DNA of 64,000 bases from Chloracidobacterium sp. (GCA_016711345.1 JADJTD010000001.1:3412001-3476000), one strand, 5' to 3'; counted from the first letter of the stretch, positions 45,928-55,020 are shown. Program-made: numbers and translations. The notes: generated by a model from the letters alone, not told the origin.

Positions 45928-47139
45928 ATGAGCGTTGTCCAGAGAAAGCTGTCGAGGTCGTTTCAAGCCTTCTTTCACTCGGAAAAATCGAGCGGGATCT
46001 TGCTGATCGTTTGCACGGTCGTTTCGCTTTTACTTATAAATTCGGTGATCGGAACGAATTATCTGGGCTTCTGGCAGTCGTACGTTGGCGGATTGAGCGT
46101 GGAGCATTGGATAAACGACGGGCTGATGGCCATCTTCTTTTTGCTGATCGGCCTCGAACTCGAGCGCGAGCTTTACAACGGCGAACTCTCCAATTTTAAG
46201 AACGCGCTGCTGCCGATCGTTGCAGCTTTGGGCGGCGTCGCTGTGCCTGCGCTGATACATTTTGGATTAAACCGCGGAACGGAAACGCAGGCGGGCATTG
46301 GCATACCGATGGCGACGGACATTGCGTTCGCGCTGGGCGTTTTGGCGATTCTGGGCAGCCGCGTTCCGGCGTCGCTCAAGGTTTTCTTGACCGCGCTTGC
46401 CGTCATCGACGATCTTTTCGCGATAATTGTGATCGCGATCTTCTACACCGCAAAACTGTCGATGCTTTATCTGTGCGGTTCGCTGGCAGTTTTTGTGATC
46501 CTTCTGGCCATGCGACGTTATTTTCATGTAATGCGGTTGACGCCTTATCTTATCGGGGGCGTTTTGATGTGGTTCCTGATGTTAAAGTCGGGCGTTCATG
46601 CGACGATCGCGGGAGTTTTGCTGGCGTTTACCATTCCGTTCTCGGCGAAGGAGGACGACGAAGCATCGCCGTCGCACAAACTTGAACATTTCCTGCACAT
46701 GCCGGTCGCGTTTATCATTCTGCCGATCTTTGCGCTGGCAAATACAGGGATAATCATCGGCGCCGACTGGTATCAGTCGCTTGCCGCATCGAATAGTTCG
46801 GGCATTATGTTCGGCTTGATTGCAGGCAAACCCATTGGCATCACGCTTTTGAGTTTTATCGCGGTCGCGGCGGGCATTTGCCGGCTGCCGCTTGACCTCA
46901 ACTGGAAACACATCTTCGGCGCCGGCCTGCTCGGAGGCATCGGCTTCACTATGTCGATCTTTATCACCAATCTCGCCTTCACCGGCAACGCCGCCGTCAT
47001 CAACGCCTCAAAGATGGCGATCCTCGCCGCCTCGCTCACAGCCGGGACCGTCGGCTTTCTATGGCTCAAACTCCTCGGCAAGCCCGAAGAATCGGACGTC
47101 GATATGGATTCTATGGATTTCGATATGACCGAGGCTTAG
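45928..47139 (+). CDS. nhaA: Na+/H+ antiporter NhaA
   Basis: The 403-residue antiporter exports sodium in exchange for protons. The N-terminal helix begins FHSEKSSGILLIVCTVVSLL. The ion-binding pair is in the segment with ATDIAFALGVLAILGSRVPA and LTALAVIDDLFAIIVIAIFY, where the two conserved aspartates are adjacent. A distinctive end reads FGAGLLGGIGFTMSIFITNL. The 3' third shifts to C-ending codons. Confidence 0.95.
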   Translation: MSVVQRKLSRSFQAFFHSEKSSGILLIVCTVVSLLLINSVIGTNYLGFWQSYVGGLSVEHWINDGLMAIFFLLIGLELERELYNGELSNFKNALLPIVAALGGVAVPALIHFGLNRGTETQAGIGIPMATDIAFALGVLAILGSRVPASLKVFLTALAVIDDLFAIIVIAIFYTAKLSMLYLCGSLAVFVILLAMRRYFHVMRLTPYLIGGVLMWFLMLKSGVHATIAGVLLAFTIPFSAKEDDEASPSHKLEHFLHMPVAFIILPIFALANTGIIIGADWYQSLAASNSSGIMFGLIAGKPIGITLLSFIAVAAGICRLPLDLNWKHIFGAGLLGGIGFTMSIFITNLAFTGNAAVINASKMAILAASLTAGTVGFLWLKLLGKPEESDVDMDSMDFDMTEA

Positions 47140-47227
47140 AAAAATGTACGCAATAGCTGCCATCGGCCGGCTGACGATAATTCTAAGCTCGATAATGATC
47201 GTTAGCCGTTGCCCGCTAAACTGAACG

Positions 47228-47294
47228 GCGGCGTAGCCGCAATGGGATATTGTGGCTCACGGTGAAGCATAGCTTCACCGCTCGGCGACGGGCG
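47228..47294. repeat. REP-like double hairpin, copy 1
   Basis: GCGGC-GTA-GCCGC (47228-47240) is followed by GGTGAAGC-ATA-GCTTCACC (47261-47279) and CGGCGACGGGCG. The second copy at 59125-59190 has the same order of parts. Confidence 0.7.
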
Positions 47295-47388
47295 TAGGAA
47301 GCGGGAAGACGGCTGAAGCCGCCTTGAAAACACCAAATTCTCACCAAAGCCTTATAAATACTGGCTATTAGTAAAGTTTAACAATCGC

Positions 47389-47579
47389 CCAGCGTCCTTT
47401 GGCGGCTTGCCAGCGGATGTTGGCTAGTCTCCAGCGGATGTTGGCGAGCCCCCAGCGTTTGTTGGCGAGTTCCCAGCGTTTGCTGGCGCTTGCCCAGCGT
47501 CTGTTGGCGAGTGTCCAGCGTTTGTTGAAAGGTCGCCAACGCTTACTGGCGACTGTCCAGTACCTACAATCCCGGCCCA
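47389..47579. repeat. Nine-unit 21-bp minisatellite (CCAGCG...TTGGCGAG)
   Basis: The CCAGCG (once CCAACG) word recurs at exact 21-bp steps, with its A at 47391, 47412, 47433, 47454, 47475, 47496, 47517, 47538 and 47559. Because the period is a multiple of three, both strands code heptads: QRLLASx on plus and RWxLANK on minus. The units differ by several bases but the phase never slips. Confidence 0.9.
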
Positions 47580-47593
47580 CCCGCCGACGATAA

Positions 47594-47686
47594 TCCAATT
47601 CAGCTTCGCGTTATGGTGTAACTGAAAAGAGCAACGCCAACTACGGCCAACCGTCTCAGCAAGTCGTTGTCACGGTCAACCCGTAG
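47594..47686 (+). pseudogene. 3' relic of an Ig-like repeat protein
   Basis: The forward frame ends SNANYGQPSQQVVVTVNP at stop 47684. This resembles the final strand of bacterial Ig-like domains (…SNY…VTVNP) in large secreted proteins. An in-frame stop just before 47594 and the minisatellite cut it off. A good terminator lies 120 bp downstream, so this may be the end of a lost gene. The match is short and could be chance. Confidence 0.35.
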
Positions 47687-47803
47687 GAACACATATTTGA
47701 TTTCCGTTTTGGGCGGTGCTACCATCTTGGCGTTCCTGACGGAAACAATAGTCGCGTTCTCGTGGGTGTCGGAACCACCGAGAACCGAGACGCCAGGAAC
47801 GGG

Positions 47804-47834
47804 GCTGCGTGATTTCGATCACGCAGCCATTTTT
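47804..47834 (+). terminator. Strong hairpin terminator
   Basis: GCTGCGTGAT (47804-47813) pairs perfectly with ATCACGCAGC (47818-47827) around TTCG, followed by CATTTTT. Orientation fits a plus-strand transcript, although no intact plus-strand gene precedes it closely. Confidence 0.8.
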
Positions 47835-48804
47835 AGTCTTTGAGGATGATGATGCGGTGCGGCGGCAGGCCGAGCATGCATTCGTCGCCGATGTTGAGGC
47901 CGACGGTGCGGAAGACGCGTGCTTTTAGCTTGAGGCCGGCTGCGTCGAATTCGACCAGCGTTGTCGCGCCGCGAAACTTTATCGCCGTGACGACGCCGCG
48001 CACGAGATTGTCTTCGGGAAACGATTTGCCGATCGACATCGATATCTGCTCGGGACGGATCGAGAGCATCACGTTGCGGTTGATCGCCGGAAGGCGGCTC
48101 TTTTCGTTGATGTGCGCGAAGACTTTGTGCCCGCCGTCGATGGTGAGGAACTCGGGCAGCTCGGCATTCGTTGACGTGAGCCGCCGGACTTCAAAGAGAT
48201 TGTTGTCGCCGGTGATGCGGGCGGTGTTTATCAATTCGGGAAATTCGTAAAGCTCCTGCGGCGTGCCGGTCTGCGTAATGCTGCCGTCCGCAAGTATCGC
48301 CGCATCGTCCGCAACCGCCGCGATCAACGCGAAATCGCTCGACGCAAATATGATTATCCGGTTACGCGCACGCGCCGCGCGTCGGATCTTTTCAATACAC
48401 TCTTGGCGGCGATATTCATCGACCTGATTGAAAGGCTCGTCGAGGAGAAGAACTTTGCCCGCGTTCGCGATCGCTTCGTCAAATGCCTTGATCTGCCGCT
48501 CGCCGGTCGATTCTTTGTGCGGGACAATGCCGAGAGCTTCAAGAATCCCTTTCGGCCCTTCGGCGGTATAGAGCGAAACGTCGCGCATCTTTGCGGACGT
48601 GCTCGTAATGTCGTCGCCGTCGAGCTTTACCGAGCCGCCATCCGGCCTGAGTTGGCCGGCCAGCACACGCAGCAGCGTCGATTTGCCCGACGCCGTTCCG
48701 CCGCAGATGCCAAACACGCGGCCTTCACCAAAAGTCAGGTCGATATCCCGCAGGACCCAATTGTCCCCGTGGCTTCTTGATAATTTTGCGATCTCAAGCG
48801 ACAT
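47833..48804 (-). CDS. ABC ATPase with TOBE domain and degenerate signature
   Basis: The 323-residue protein has Walker A GGTASGKST (residues 35-43), Walker B VLLLDEPFNQVD and a C-terminal TOBE-like region (LSIRPEQISM ... VRGVVTAIKFRGATTLVEFD) like sugar, spermidine or molybdate importers. The region between Walker A and B is short, and the expected LSGGQ is replaced by ESTGERQIKA. No permease or binding protein gene is adjacent. It may be an altered importer ATPase or a regulatory protein that binds but hydrolyses ATP poorly. Confidence 0.78.
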   Translation of the reverse strand: MSLEIAKLSRSHGDNWVLRDIDLTFGEGRVFGICGGTASGKSTLLRVLAGQLRPDGGSVKLDGDDITSTSAKMRDVSLYTAEGPKGILEALGIVPHKESTGERQIKAFDEAIANAGKVLLLDEPFNQVDEYRRQECIEKIRRAARARNRIIIFASSDFALIAAVADDAAILADGSITQTGTPQELYEFPELINTARITGDNNLFEVRRLTSTNAELPEFLTIDGGHKVFAHINEKSRLPAINRNVMLSIRPEQISMSIGKSFPEDNLVRGVVTAIKFRGATTLVEFDAAGLKLKARVFRTVGLNIGDECMLGLPPHRIIILKD

Positions 48805-48897
48805 CCGTTGATCGATAATGAAACTTTGGCGGGAGGATTTCGTGCAAAGAAAAGTATGCTGTTGTCATCGAATTAAAGCAAGTATAATAAAAGCAAG

Positions 48898-49158
48898 ATG
48901 ACCGACAAAAAATCCGAGATCAAACGTAAGATCATTCACGCCGGCGGCTGGCAAGTCGCAAAACGCGTGGCAAAGACCATCCCGTTTGGCGGCACGGCCG
49001 TCGCAATAGCTCTGGTCGGAAGCGACATTAAAAGAAAAGGCGTCGTAAAAGGCCTGTTGAATTCCGGCATCGACGCGATACCGTTCGTCGGGTTGGCAAA
49101 AAATGCAGTCGAACTTGTCCGCGGCGACTTTATCCCGGATAAGAAGAAGGAAAAGTGA
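48898..49158 (+). CDS. Small glycine-rich hypothetical protein
   Basis: The 86-residue product (MTDKKSEIKRKIIHAGGWQV) has two weakly hydrophobic segments (TIPFGGTAVAIALVGSDIKR and NSGIDAIPFVGLAKNAVELV) and a basic C-terminus. No family is recognised. It might insert in the membrane. The next gene follows after 3 bp, so the two are probably co-transcribed. Confidence 0.65.
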   Translation: MTDKKSEIKRKIIHAGGWQVAKRVAKTIPFGGTAVAIALVGSDIKRKGVVKGLLNSGIDAIPFVGLAKNAVELVRGDFIPDKKKEK

Positions 49159-49161
49159 GAT

Positions 49162-49854
49162 ATGAGATACATCAGTTGTAAGGTTGTTGTTTTAAGTTTG
49201 ATAGTTGGCACCGCCGCTACTTCATTGATGGCGCAAAATGGCCGCAGTAAAGCCAGGCCGCTTGCCACGCCGCCCGTCGTAACAGGCGCCGAGATAATCA
49301 GCCAGTCCGGCGATTACGTTGAGCCGACAACTCTGCCCAAAACTTCCGCTAAGCCCGCCGCGACAAATGCCGAGCGAATTAGAGACCTCAACGAACGGCT
49401 GAAAAAGCTGGAGTCGGGAAAAAAGAACGATTACGACGATAACCAAAAGCGCGTCCTAATGAACCTCGATATTCTTACCCGCGCCGAACAGCGAGCGGAT
49501 TCATTACGAAAGCAGCTTTTTGAAATGATCGAAAAAGAGAACACCCTCAGAGCGCGTCTCGATCAGATCGAGTACGACATCAGGCCGGAGATCATCGAGC
49601 GAGCCTTGCAGGTAGGCGGCTCGATGAAACCGGAAGAGATTCGCGAAAACCGCCGAAAGAGCCTGACCGCCGAAAGGGCAAATATCCAGTCATTACTCGC
49701 TCAAGTTCAGACGACTCGGACAAATCTGGAAGGCAGCCTTTTGCGAGCCGAACAAATGGTCGAGAAACTCCGCGCGAAAGCTGAGAAGGACATCGACGAT
49801 TCACTACAGCAAGATAGTGATGCTGAGAAAAGCGAAGAGCGGCCAGAAAATTAA
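49162..49854 (+). CDS. Exported coiled-coil protein
   Basis: A 230-residue protein with a signal peptide (CKVVVLSLIVGTAATSLMAQ), a Pro/Thr linker and a long helical part (NAERIRDLNERLKKLESGKK to EQMVEKLRAKAEKDIDDSLQ) with heptad character. It lies 104 bp before the VIT/VWA gene in the same direction. A periplasmic structural role is inferred; no family is recognised. Confidence 0.7.
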   Translation: MRYISCKVVVLSLIVGTAATSLMAQNGRSKARPLATPPVVTGAEIISQSGDYVEPTTLPKTSAKPAATNAERIRDLNERLKKLESGKKNDYDDNQKRVLMNLDILTRAEQRADSLRKQLFEMIEKENTLRARLDQIEYDIRPEIIERALQVGGSMKPEEIRENRRKSLTAERANIQSLLAQVQTTRTNLEGSLLRAEQMVEKLRAKAEKDIDDSLQQDSDAEKSEERPEN

Positions 49855-49958
49855 GGCTTCTACAGAAAATCTGCAAGCCAAAGCAACCTGCCGCGTTCCT
49901 TTAAACGTCAAACAAGCGTTAGTAATAAAAACGCAAATAACTTTTAAGGGAGAAACTC

Positions 49959-52214
49959 ATGCACTTCAAAGCCGTTGCCGTATTTTTTGGCGTTGTATTT
50001 TCCGCATTCACTTTTTCGATTTCCGCGTCCGCGCAGGGCGTGATCGTTCCGATAGTTTGCGTTGCCAGGCCATGTAATCCAAGGCCGATGCCGCAGCCTC
50101 TGCCAAACGCACTGCCGGTCAAATCCATCCAGATCAATACAAAGATCGACGGCCAGGTTGCAACGACCCATGTCGAACAGGTCTTTCGCAACGATACACA
50201 GTTCACGCTCGAAGGAACGTACTTTTTCCCGATACCTGAGACCGCCTCGATCGTGCAATTTGCGATCTGGGAAAATGGTAAGAAGCTGGTAGGCGAGGTT
50301 CGCTCAAAGGAAGAGGCACGGCGAATATACGACGAGATCGTCCGTCGGCAGAAGGATCCAGGATTGCTCGAATACGCAGGCAAGGACCTTTTTCAGGCCT
50401 CAATATTTCCTATACCGCCAAACTCAGACAAGAAGCTTGAGCTTACATACACTGAGGTTCTAAAAGCCGAATCAGGCACAGTTGCATATCGCTATCCGCT
50501 CGGCACAGGCCGCAATTTGTGGGCGAGGCCAACGCACCCACATCGTGAATTCAACTCTAGTATGCAACCGGGCCCGAGACAGCAATTCGGCACGATCTCA
50601 GGCACGGTCGAGATCGTTGGTCGAGAGGCGTTGAGAAATATCTATTCCCCGACGCACCAGATCGACACTAAGATGAAGGGCGAGACGTCTGCCCGCGTTT
50701 CATTCGAGACAAAAAACAACGACACAGACTTTCAACTATTTTATGGACTGTCGAACAACGATTTTGGAATGTCCCTCGTCACATATCGCGAACCGGGCAA
50801 GGACGGTTATTTTCTGTTGATGCTTTCGCCCAGGGACGATGTTTCTGAGAGGGAATTGGTGAACAAGGATATCGTTTTTGTGTTGGATACTTCGGGTTCG
50901 ATGGCCGAAGCAGGCAAGATCGAAAAAGCTCGCAAGGCATTGATGTTCGGCGTAAAGACATTGCGCGAAGGCGACAGGTTTAACATCATCAACTTTGCCG
51001 GCGAAGAGCATTTGATGGAGAGGGGACTAATAGCTGCCAACGCAGAAGGAAAGCGGCGCGGTGAGGAATTCATTAACAAACTTCAACCGACCGGCAGCAC
51101 AAACATCAACGATTCGCTCATTGCCTCGTTGAAGCAATTTGAAAAAGGCGACCGGCCCAAGATGCTGGTATTTATGACTGATGGTTTGCCTACCGTCGGT
51201 GAGTCAAATGTCGATCGTATAATTGCAAACTTTAAGAATGCTAAAAATGTCGATGTCCGTGTTTTTCCATTTGGCTTTGGTTACGACGTTAATACGACTT
51301 TGCTCGACCGTCTCGGTTCGGAAAACGACGGCATTTCCGATTATGTGCAGCCGAAAGAAGACCTCGAACTCAAAATGTCTAACTTCTTTCAGCGTGTAAG
51401 TTCACCGGTGCTTTCGGATGTTGATCTCGACTGGGGAGCAGTCTTGACCGAATACACATATCCGAGAAAACTAACGGATCTTTTCCGTGGCATGCAGATG
51501 ACTATCATCGGGCGGTATAAAAATACGAATGATCTTAAGGACATCACGCTAAGGCTGACCGGCAAATCCGGTAAAGAGTCCCGCTCATTCAGCTATACAG
51601 ATCTCGATTTTCCATTGCGTTCCGACAAGAATGATTTCCTGCCGCGTCTGTGGGCAAGCCGTCGTGTCGGATGGCTTCTCGAACAGATACGCAGCAACGG
51701 CGAGACAAAAGAGACCCGAGATGAAGTTGTCGAACTCGGAACGCGTTACGGCTTGGTGACACCGTATACATCTTATCTAGCGACTGACGGCTCGATGGCC
51801 AACGTACGCAGCTCCGATGTCGATGATTTTTCAAGAAGAGCACCAGCGGCGAAGGCCATGAGAGAAAAGAGTGGGGCCGGAGCTGTTCGATTGAGCGCTC
51901 AGCAAAACACCATGCAGCAGAATACACAAATTGTTGCTGTTGGTGATACTGATGATAAAGACGGACAGATAATTATTCGAAACACGTCGCAGAATCAGTT
52001 CGTAGCGAATAAAAACTTTATCAGTCAGGATAATGTTTGGATCGATTCCGACTTTTCGGATACGGCTCAATTGACAGAGGTCAGCATTAAATTTGCCAGC
52101 GATGATTATTTCAAGCTGCTTCAAAAAGAACGTGGCCTCGCCCCGTATTTTGCTCTCGGCGAGCAGGTCGTGGTGGTTTGGAAAGGTAAAGTTTATAGGA
52201 TCACGAAGTCATAG
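49959..52214 (+). CDS. VIT and VWA domain protein
   Basis: The 751-residue exported protein has a signal peptide (FFGVVFSAFTFSISASAQ), an inter-alpha-trypsin-inhibitor-type VIT domain (VEQVFRNDTQFTLEGTYFFP; VRSKEEARRIYDEIVRR), and a VWA domain whose metal site is intact (DIVFVLDTSGSMAEAG, TGSTNIND, MTDGLPTVGE). A C-terminal region with LGTRYGLVTPYTSYLATDGS is typical of this family. There is no visible sortase signal. It probably acts in the envelope as an adhesin or scaffold. Confidence 0.88.
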   Translation: MHFKAVAVFFGVVFSAFTFSISASAQGVIVPIVCVARPCNPRPMPQPLPNALPVKSIQINTKIDGQVATTHVEQVFRNDTQFTLEGTYFFPIPETASIVQFAIWENGKKLVGEVRSKEEARRIYDEIVRRQKDPGLLEYAGKDLFQASIFPIPPNSDKKLELTYTEVLKAESGTVAYRYPLGTGRNLWARPTHPHREFNSSMQPGPRQQFGTISGTVEIVGREALRNIYSPTHQIDTKMKGETSARVSFETKNNDTDFQLFYGLSNNDFGMSLVTYREPGKDGYFLLMLSPRDDVSERELVNKDIVFVLDTSGSMAEAGKIEKARKALMFGVKTLREGDRFNIINFAGEEHLMERGLIAANAEGKRRGEEFINKLQPTGSTNINDSLIASLKQFEKGDRPKMLVFMTDGLPTVGESNVDRIIANFKNAKNVDVRVFPFGFGYDVNTTLLDRLGSENDGISDYVQPKEDLELKMSNFFQRVSSPVLSDVDLDWGAVLTEYTYPRKLTDLFRGMQMTIIGRYKNTNDLKDITLRLTGKSGKESRSFSYTDLDFPLRSDKNDFLPRLWASRRVGWLLEQIRSNGETKETRDEVVELGTRYGLVTPYTSYLATDGSMANVRSSDVDDFSRRAPAAKAMREKSGAGAVRLSAQQNTMQQNTQIVAVGDTDDKDGQIIIRNTSQNQFVANKNFISQDNVWIDSDFSDTAQLTEVSIKFASDDYFKLLQKERGLAPYFALGEQVVVVWKGKVYRITKS

Positions 52215-52250
52215 TTTTAGAAAACTCTAACGCGGGGAAATGCATCCGAT

Positions 52251-52300
52251 AAGGTGATTTTTGACTTGAGAACGATTATTCTATGGTCAAAGATCACCTT
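52251..52300. promoter_or_regulatory. 15-bp hairpin before the YCF48-like gene
   Basis: AAGGTGATTTTTGAC (52251-52265) pairs with GTCAAAGATCACCTT (52286-52300) with one G-U, around a 20-nt loop, followed by TTCG. It lies between the VIT/VWA gene and the ribosome site GGAGG (52307-52311). It could be a terminator for the upstream gene or a leader structure. Confidence 0.6.
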
Positions 52301-52318
52301 TTCGTCGGAGGAATTACA

Positions 52319-53290
52319 TTGAGGATCATCGCATTAACTTTCCTTTTTATCTCGATTTGTGCTGTTAGCTATAGTGCTCAAACGGGTTGGATAACGCAAA
52401 CTACAAATCTCCGCGGAGACCTTGTTGCCGTGTTTTTCACCTCTTCCGACAAAGGTTGGGTCGCAGGGGACAACGGATATCTGGCTTCGACGACCGATGG
52501 CGGTCAGACGTGGACGAAATATCCCCTGAACACCACCGAAGATATTAATGAGATCTACTTCCGAAACGATGACAATGGTTATCTCGTCGCGGGCCGCAAG
52601 ATGTTCATCACTCGCGATGCAGGCAAGACTTGGCAGGAAACACGTATTTATCGCACCGGCGAATTTGGTTCGGGAACACCCGAATTTTTGAGCATTCGCT
52701 TCTCTGATAAAAAACGCGGCTATGCTATCGGTTCAGTTTTGCGTCACAGCGGCGGTGATGACATTGTCGTTGATTCGCTGCTGATGAGAACAGAGGACGG
52801 TGGCGATTCATGGCAGCGAATTAAAGTTCCGACTAAAACCGAGTTGTTTCATTTAGATTTTAGCGGAAATTCGCGCGGGTGGATCGTCGGTGACGGCGGC
52901 GTTATCCTTGCCACTACGGACAGTGGAACAACCTGGGCAAAACAGACGTCGGGAACCTCGCTGCCTCTTTACAATGTTGATTTTCGGGACGACAAGGACG
53001 GCTATGTTGTCGGAAAAACCGGAACGATCCTTCGCACGTCTAACGGCGGTGCGACTTGGGAAAAAGTCGACACAAACTTTAAAGAGACTTTTATGCGTGT
53101 GGATTTCGCAGACGACAAGAACGGTTGGGTCGTTGGTTACAAGGGCGACGTCCTTCGTTCAAATGATAAAGGCAAAACCTGGATCCGGCAGGAAAGCAAC
53201 ACTCGCGAACACCTCTACGGGCTCTTTATGGACAAGAAATTCGGTTGGGCCGTCGGTGCGAAAGGCGTAATACTTCGTTACAAAAAATAA
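52319..53290 (+). CDS. YCF48-like/BNR-repeat exported protein
   Basis: The TTG at 52319 has GGAGG seven bases upstream and gives a signal peptide at once (RIIALTFLFISICAVSYSAQ). An ATG at 52283 would start inside the hairpin and is rejected. The 323-residue product has seven beta-propeller blades, each ending in a GxxWxxx or GGxTW word (GWVAGDNGYLASTTDGGQTW; GYVVGKTGTILRTSNGGATW; GWVVGYKGDVLRSNDKGKTW; GWAVGAKGVILR). Such propellers assist photosystem or envelope complex assembly; here the client is unknown. Confidence 0.88.
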   Translation: MRIIALTFLFISICAVSYSAQTGWITQTTNLRGDLVAVFFTSSDKGWVAGDNGYLASTTDGGQTWTKYPLNTTEDINEIYFRNDDNGYLVAGRKMFITRDAGKTWQETRIYRTGEFGSGTPEFLSIRFSDKKRGYAIGSVLRHSGGDDIVVDSLLMRTEDGGDSWQRIKVPTKTELFHLDFSGNSRGWIVGDGGVILATTDSGTTWAKQTSGTSLPLYNVDFRDDKDGYVVGKTGTILRTSNGGATWEKVDTNFKETFMRVDFADDKNGWVVGYKGDVLRSNDKGKTWIRQESNTREHLYGLFMDKKFGWAVGAKGVILRYKK

Positions 53291-53301
53291 AACTTGTAGA
53301 T

Positions 53302-55020
53302 CTAACGTGCCAATTTTTGTCGGGCCTTTGCTGCTAGTTGTGCAAGTTGAGCGGCACGCGGCAAAGTCTCAACGGCCTTCGCGACCTGCGGATCGTCTTC
53401 TGTCAACACCTGATTTGCCGAGATCGAGCCATAGGCGGACATCGCGATATTGTAACGAAGCCGCAGCTTTATAAATGCGGCTTCTCTTATTAGTGCTTCT
53501 TGAGAGAATTTGCCGGGTGAGTTCTTTTTTACAAATTCACTAAACGCGGCAAGTAAATCATCAGACACGAGAAATTCCCCAGCATCTATTCGACTTCCGA
53601 ATGAGAACCCTGCGATACGATAGCTTTCTGCTCCGCTTACTCTTCCGTTCACAGTTTCTCTCGCAAAAAAGAAAAGCGGATCGATCAGCGCGGCACGCGT
53701 CGCATTGAGCGTATCAGACTTAACGGCTTCGTCGGGCTGAATGCCGTCACCGCCGATTACCTTTCTGTCGGTGATGGTACGGGCCTCGAAGTAAGGTTTG
53801 ACGCTCGACGAAGCAGGAGTTTTGTGATTGAAATAATCGTAAATATCCAGATTTGTATAATCCCGTTGGATCGATCGGCCAGAAGGGGTCAAATAACGAG
53901 CAGTTGTCAGCGTTAGTCCGGTGCGGCCCGGCAGGTTAAGTACGCTTTGAACCAGCCCTTTGCCAAAAGTCTTTTCACCGACGATCATCGCACGATCGTC
54001 GTCCTGAAACGCACCGGCAACTATCTCAGATGCCGACGCCGTATCTTCATTTACCAGCACGACAAGCGGCATCGTATCGGGAGAGACGTTTGTAGATTTC
54101 CAAACGCGATTATCGATCCGTGAGCGACCACGCTGAGTCAGTATCAAAGTTCCCGCAGGCAAAAATCTCTCAGCGACCTTAACGGCCTGATCGACGATAC
54201 CACCGCCGTTGCCGCGAAGGTCGAGGACCAGCGACTTCATTCCGAGGCCTTTAAGCTCCTGTATCGCGGCGTCAAACTCATCGGCAGTTGTGTAGTTAAA
54301 ACCTTCTGAGAGATCTATATAGCCAATGCCTGGCCGCAGAATATATGCGTCAGGAATTGATGGTTGTGGCACGCGGTTACGGCGAATTTCAACGGTCTCA
54401 ATGCGATTTGATACTGCCCGTTCAATTGTGAGGCGAAGGATCGTTCCGGTTTCACCCCGAATCTTGTCACGGACCTCGTCCGATATCTTTCCCGTCATTT
54501 TCTCGCCGTTTATGGCAACGATACGGTCGCCAAAACGAAGGTGGACCTTTGCTGCGGGCGAATCGGGAAAAGTTGAAAGTATGTACGTATCCGTAATGCT
54601 TGCACGGTCAAAATTGGAGATCGATGCTCCGATGCCTGTGTAGCCGCTGCGCTGTTCGTCGAGCAGATCTTTCCATTCTACAGTGTCGTAAAAATTTGAG
54701 TGCGGGTCCAAAGACCTAAGCATGCCGCTGACAGCATTCTTGGTTATCGCGGGATTGGATATCGTCTGGCCGGCGAAATTGCGGTTGATTATCTCCGCAG
54801 CCTCGCGGATGTCCGCAGCTATCTTGGATGGCCTTGAAACGGTTCCGACAGACGCATTCCTTGTCGTTCCTGAGCCGCCGGACGCAGAAAACGTGCTGCC
54901 GCTTTTAATGCTGAATGGATCGACACCGGGATTTAACGGAGCGCTTAGTTGGGCGAACGATCTGCCGACAGCAGTTGAGACGAGAAAGAAGACAAATGCG
55001 GTTCGGCGAAGGCGGTTCAT
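53302..55020 (-). CDS. S41 carboxy-terminal processing protease
   Basis: The 572-residue protein has a signal peptide (TAFVFFLVSTAVGRSFAQ), a PDZ domain (FPDSPAAKVHLRFGDRIVAI) and the S41 catalytic core: Ser in NEDTASASEIVAGAF and Lys in GEKTFGKGLVQSV. GNGGGIVDQAVKVAE belongs to the substrate cleft. The C-terminal ~150 residues are helical and unassigned. It is convergent with the YCF48-like gene, 11 bp apart. It probably processes periplasmic proteins. Confidence 0.92.
   Translation of the reverse strand: MNRLRRTAFVFFLVSTAVGRSFAQLSAPLNPGVDPFSIKSGSTFSASGGSGTTRNASVGTVSRPSKIAADIREAAEIINRNFAGQTISNPAITKNAVSGMLRSLDPHSNFYDTVEWKDLLDEQRSGYTGIGASISNFDRASITDTYILSTFPDSPAAKVHLRFGDRIVAINGEKMTGKISDEVRDKIRGETGTILRLTIERAVSNRIETVEIRRNRVPQPSIPDAYILRPGIGYIDLSEGFNYTTADEFDAAIQELKGLGMKSLVLDLRGNGGGIVDQAVKVAERFLPAGTLILTQRGRSRIDNRVWKSTNVSPDTMPLVVLVNEDTASASEIVAGAFQDDDRAMIVGEKTFGKGLVQSVLNLPGRTGLTLTTARYLTPSGRSIQRDYTNLDIYDYFNHKTPASSSVKPYFEARTITDRKVIGGDGIQPDEAVKSDTLNATRAALIDPLFFFARETVNGRVSGAESYRIAGFSFGSRIDAGEFLVSDDLLAAFSEFVKKNSPGKFSQEALIREAAFIKLRLRYNIAMSAYGSISANQVLTEDDPQVAKAVETLPRAAQLAQLAAKARQKLAR

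Larger units (their letters stand above)
47140..47832. other. Gene-poor region of repeats and a gene relic
   Basis: This 693-bp stretch holds, in order, the REP-like double hairpin (47228-47294), a nine-unit 21-bp minisatellite (47389-47579), a 30-codon Ig-like relic (47594-47686) and a strong terminator (47804-47834). No complete gene is supported. Both strands of the minisatellite can be read as short heptad-repeat frames, but neither has a ribosome site. Confidence 0.7.

Noticed and set aside
47368..47598. Heptad-repeat frames on both strands of the minisatellite as genes
   Set aside because: No start context is present on either strand; they are kept only as a repeat finding.
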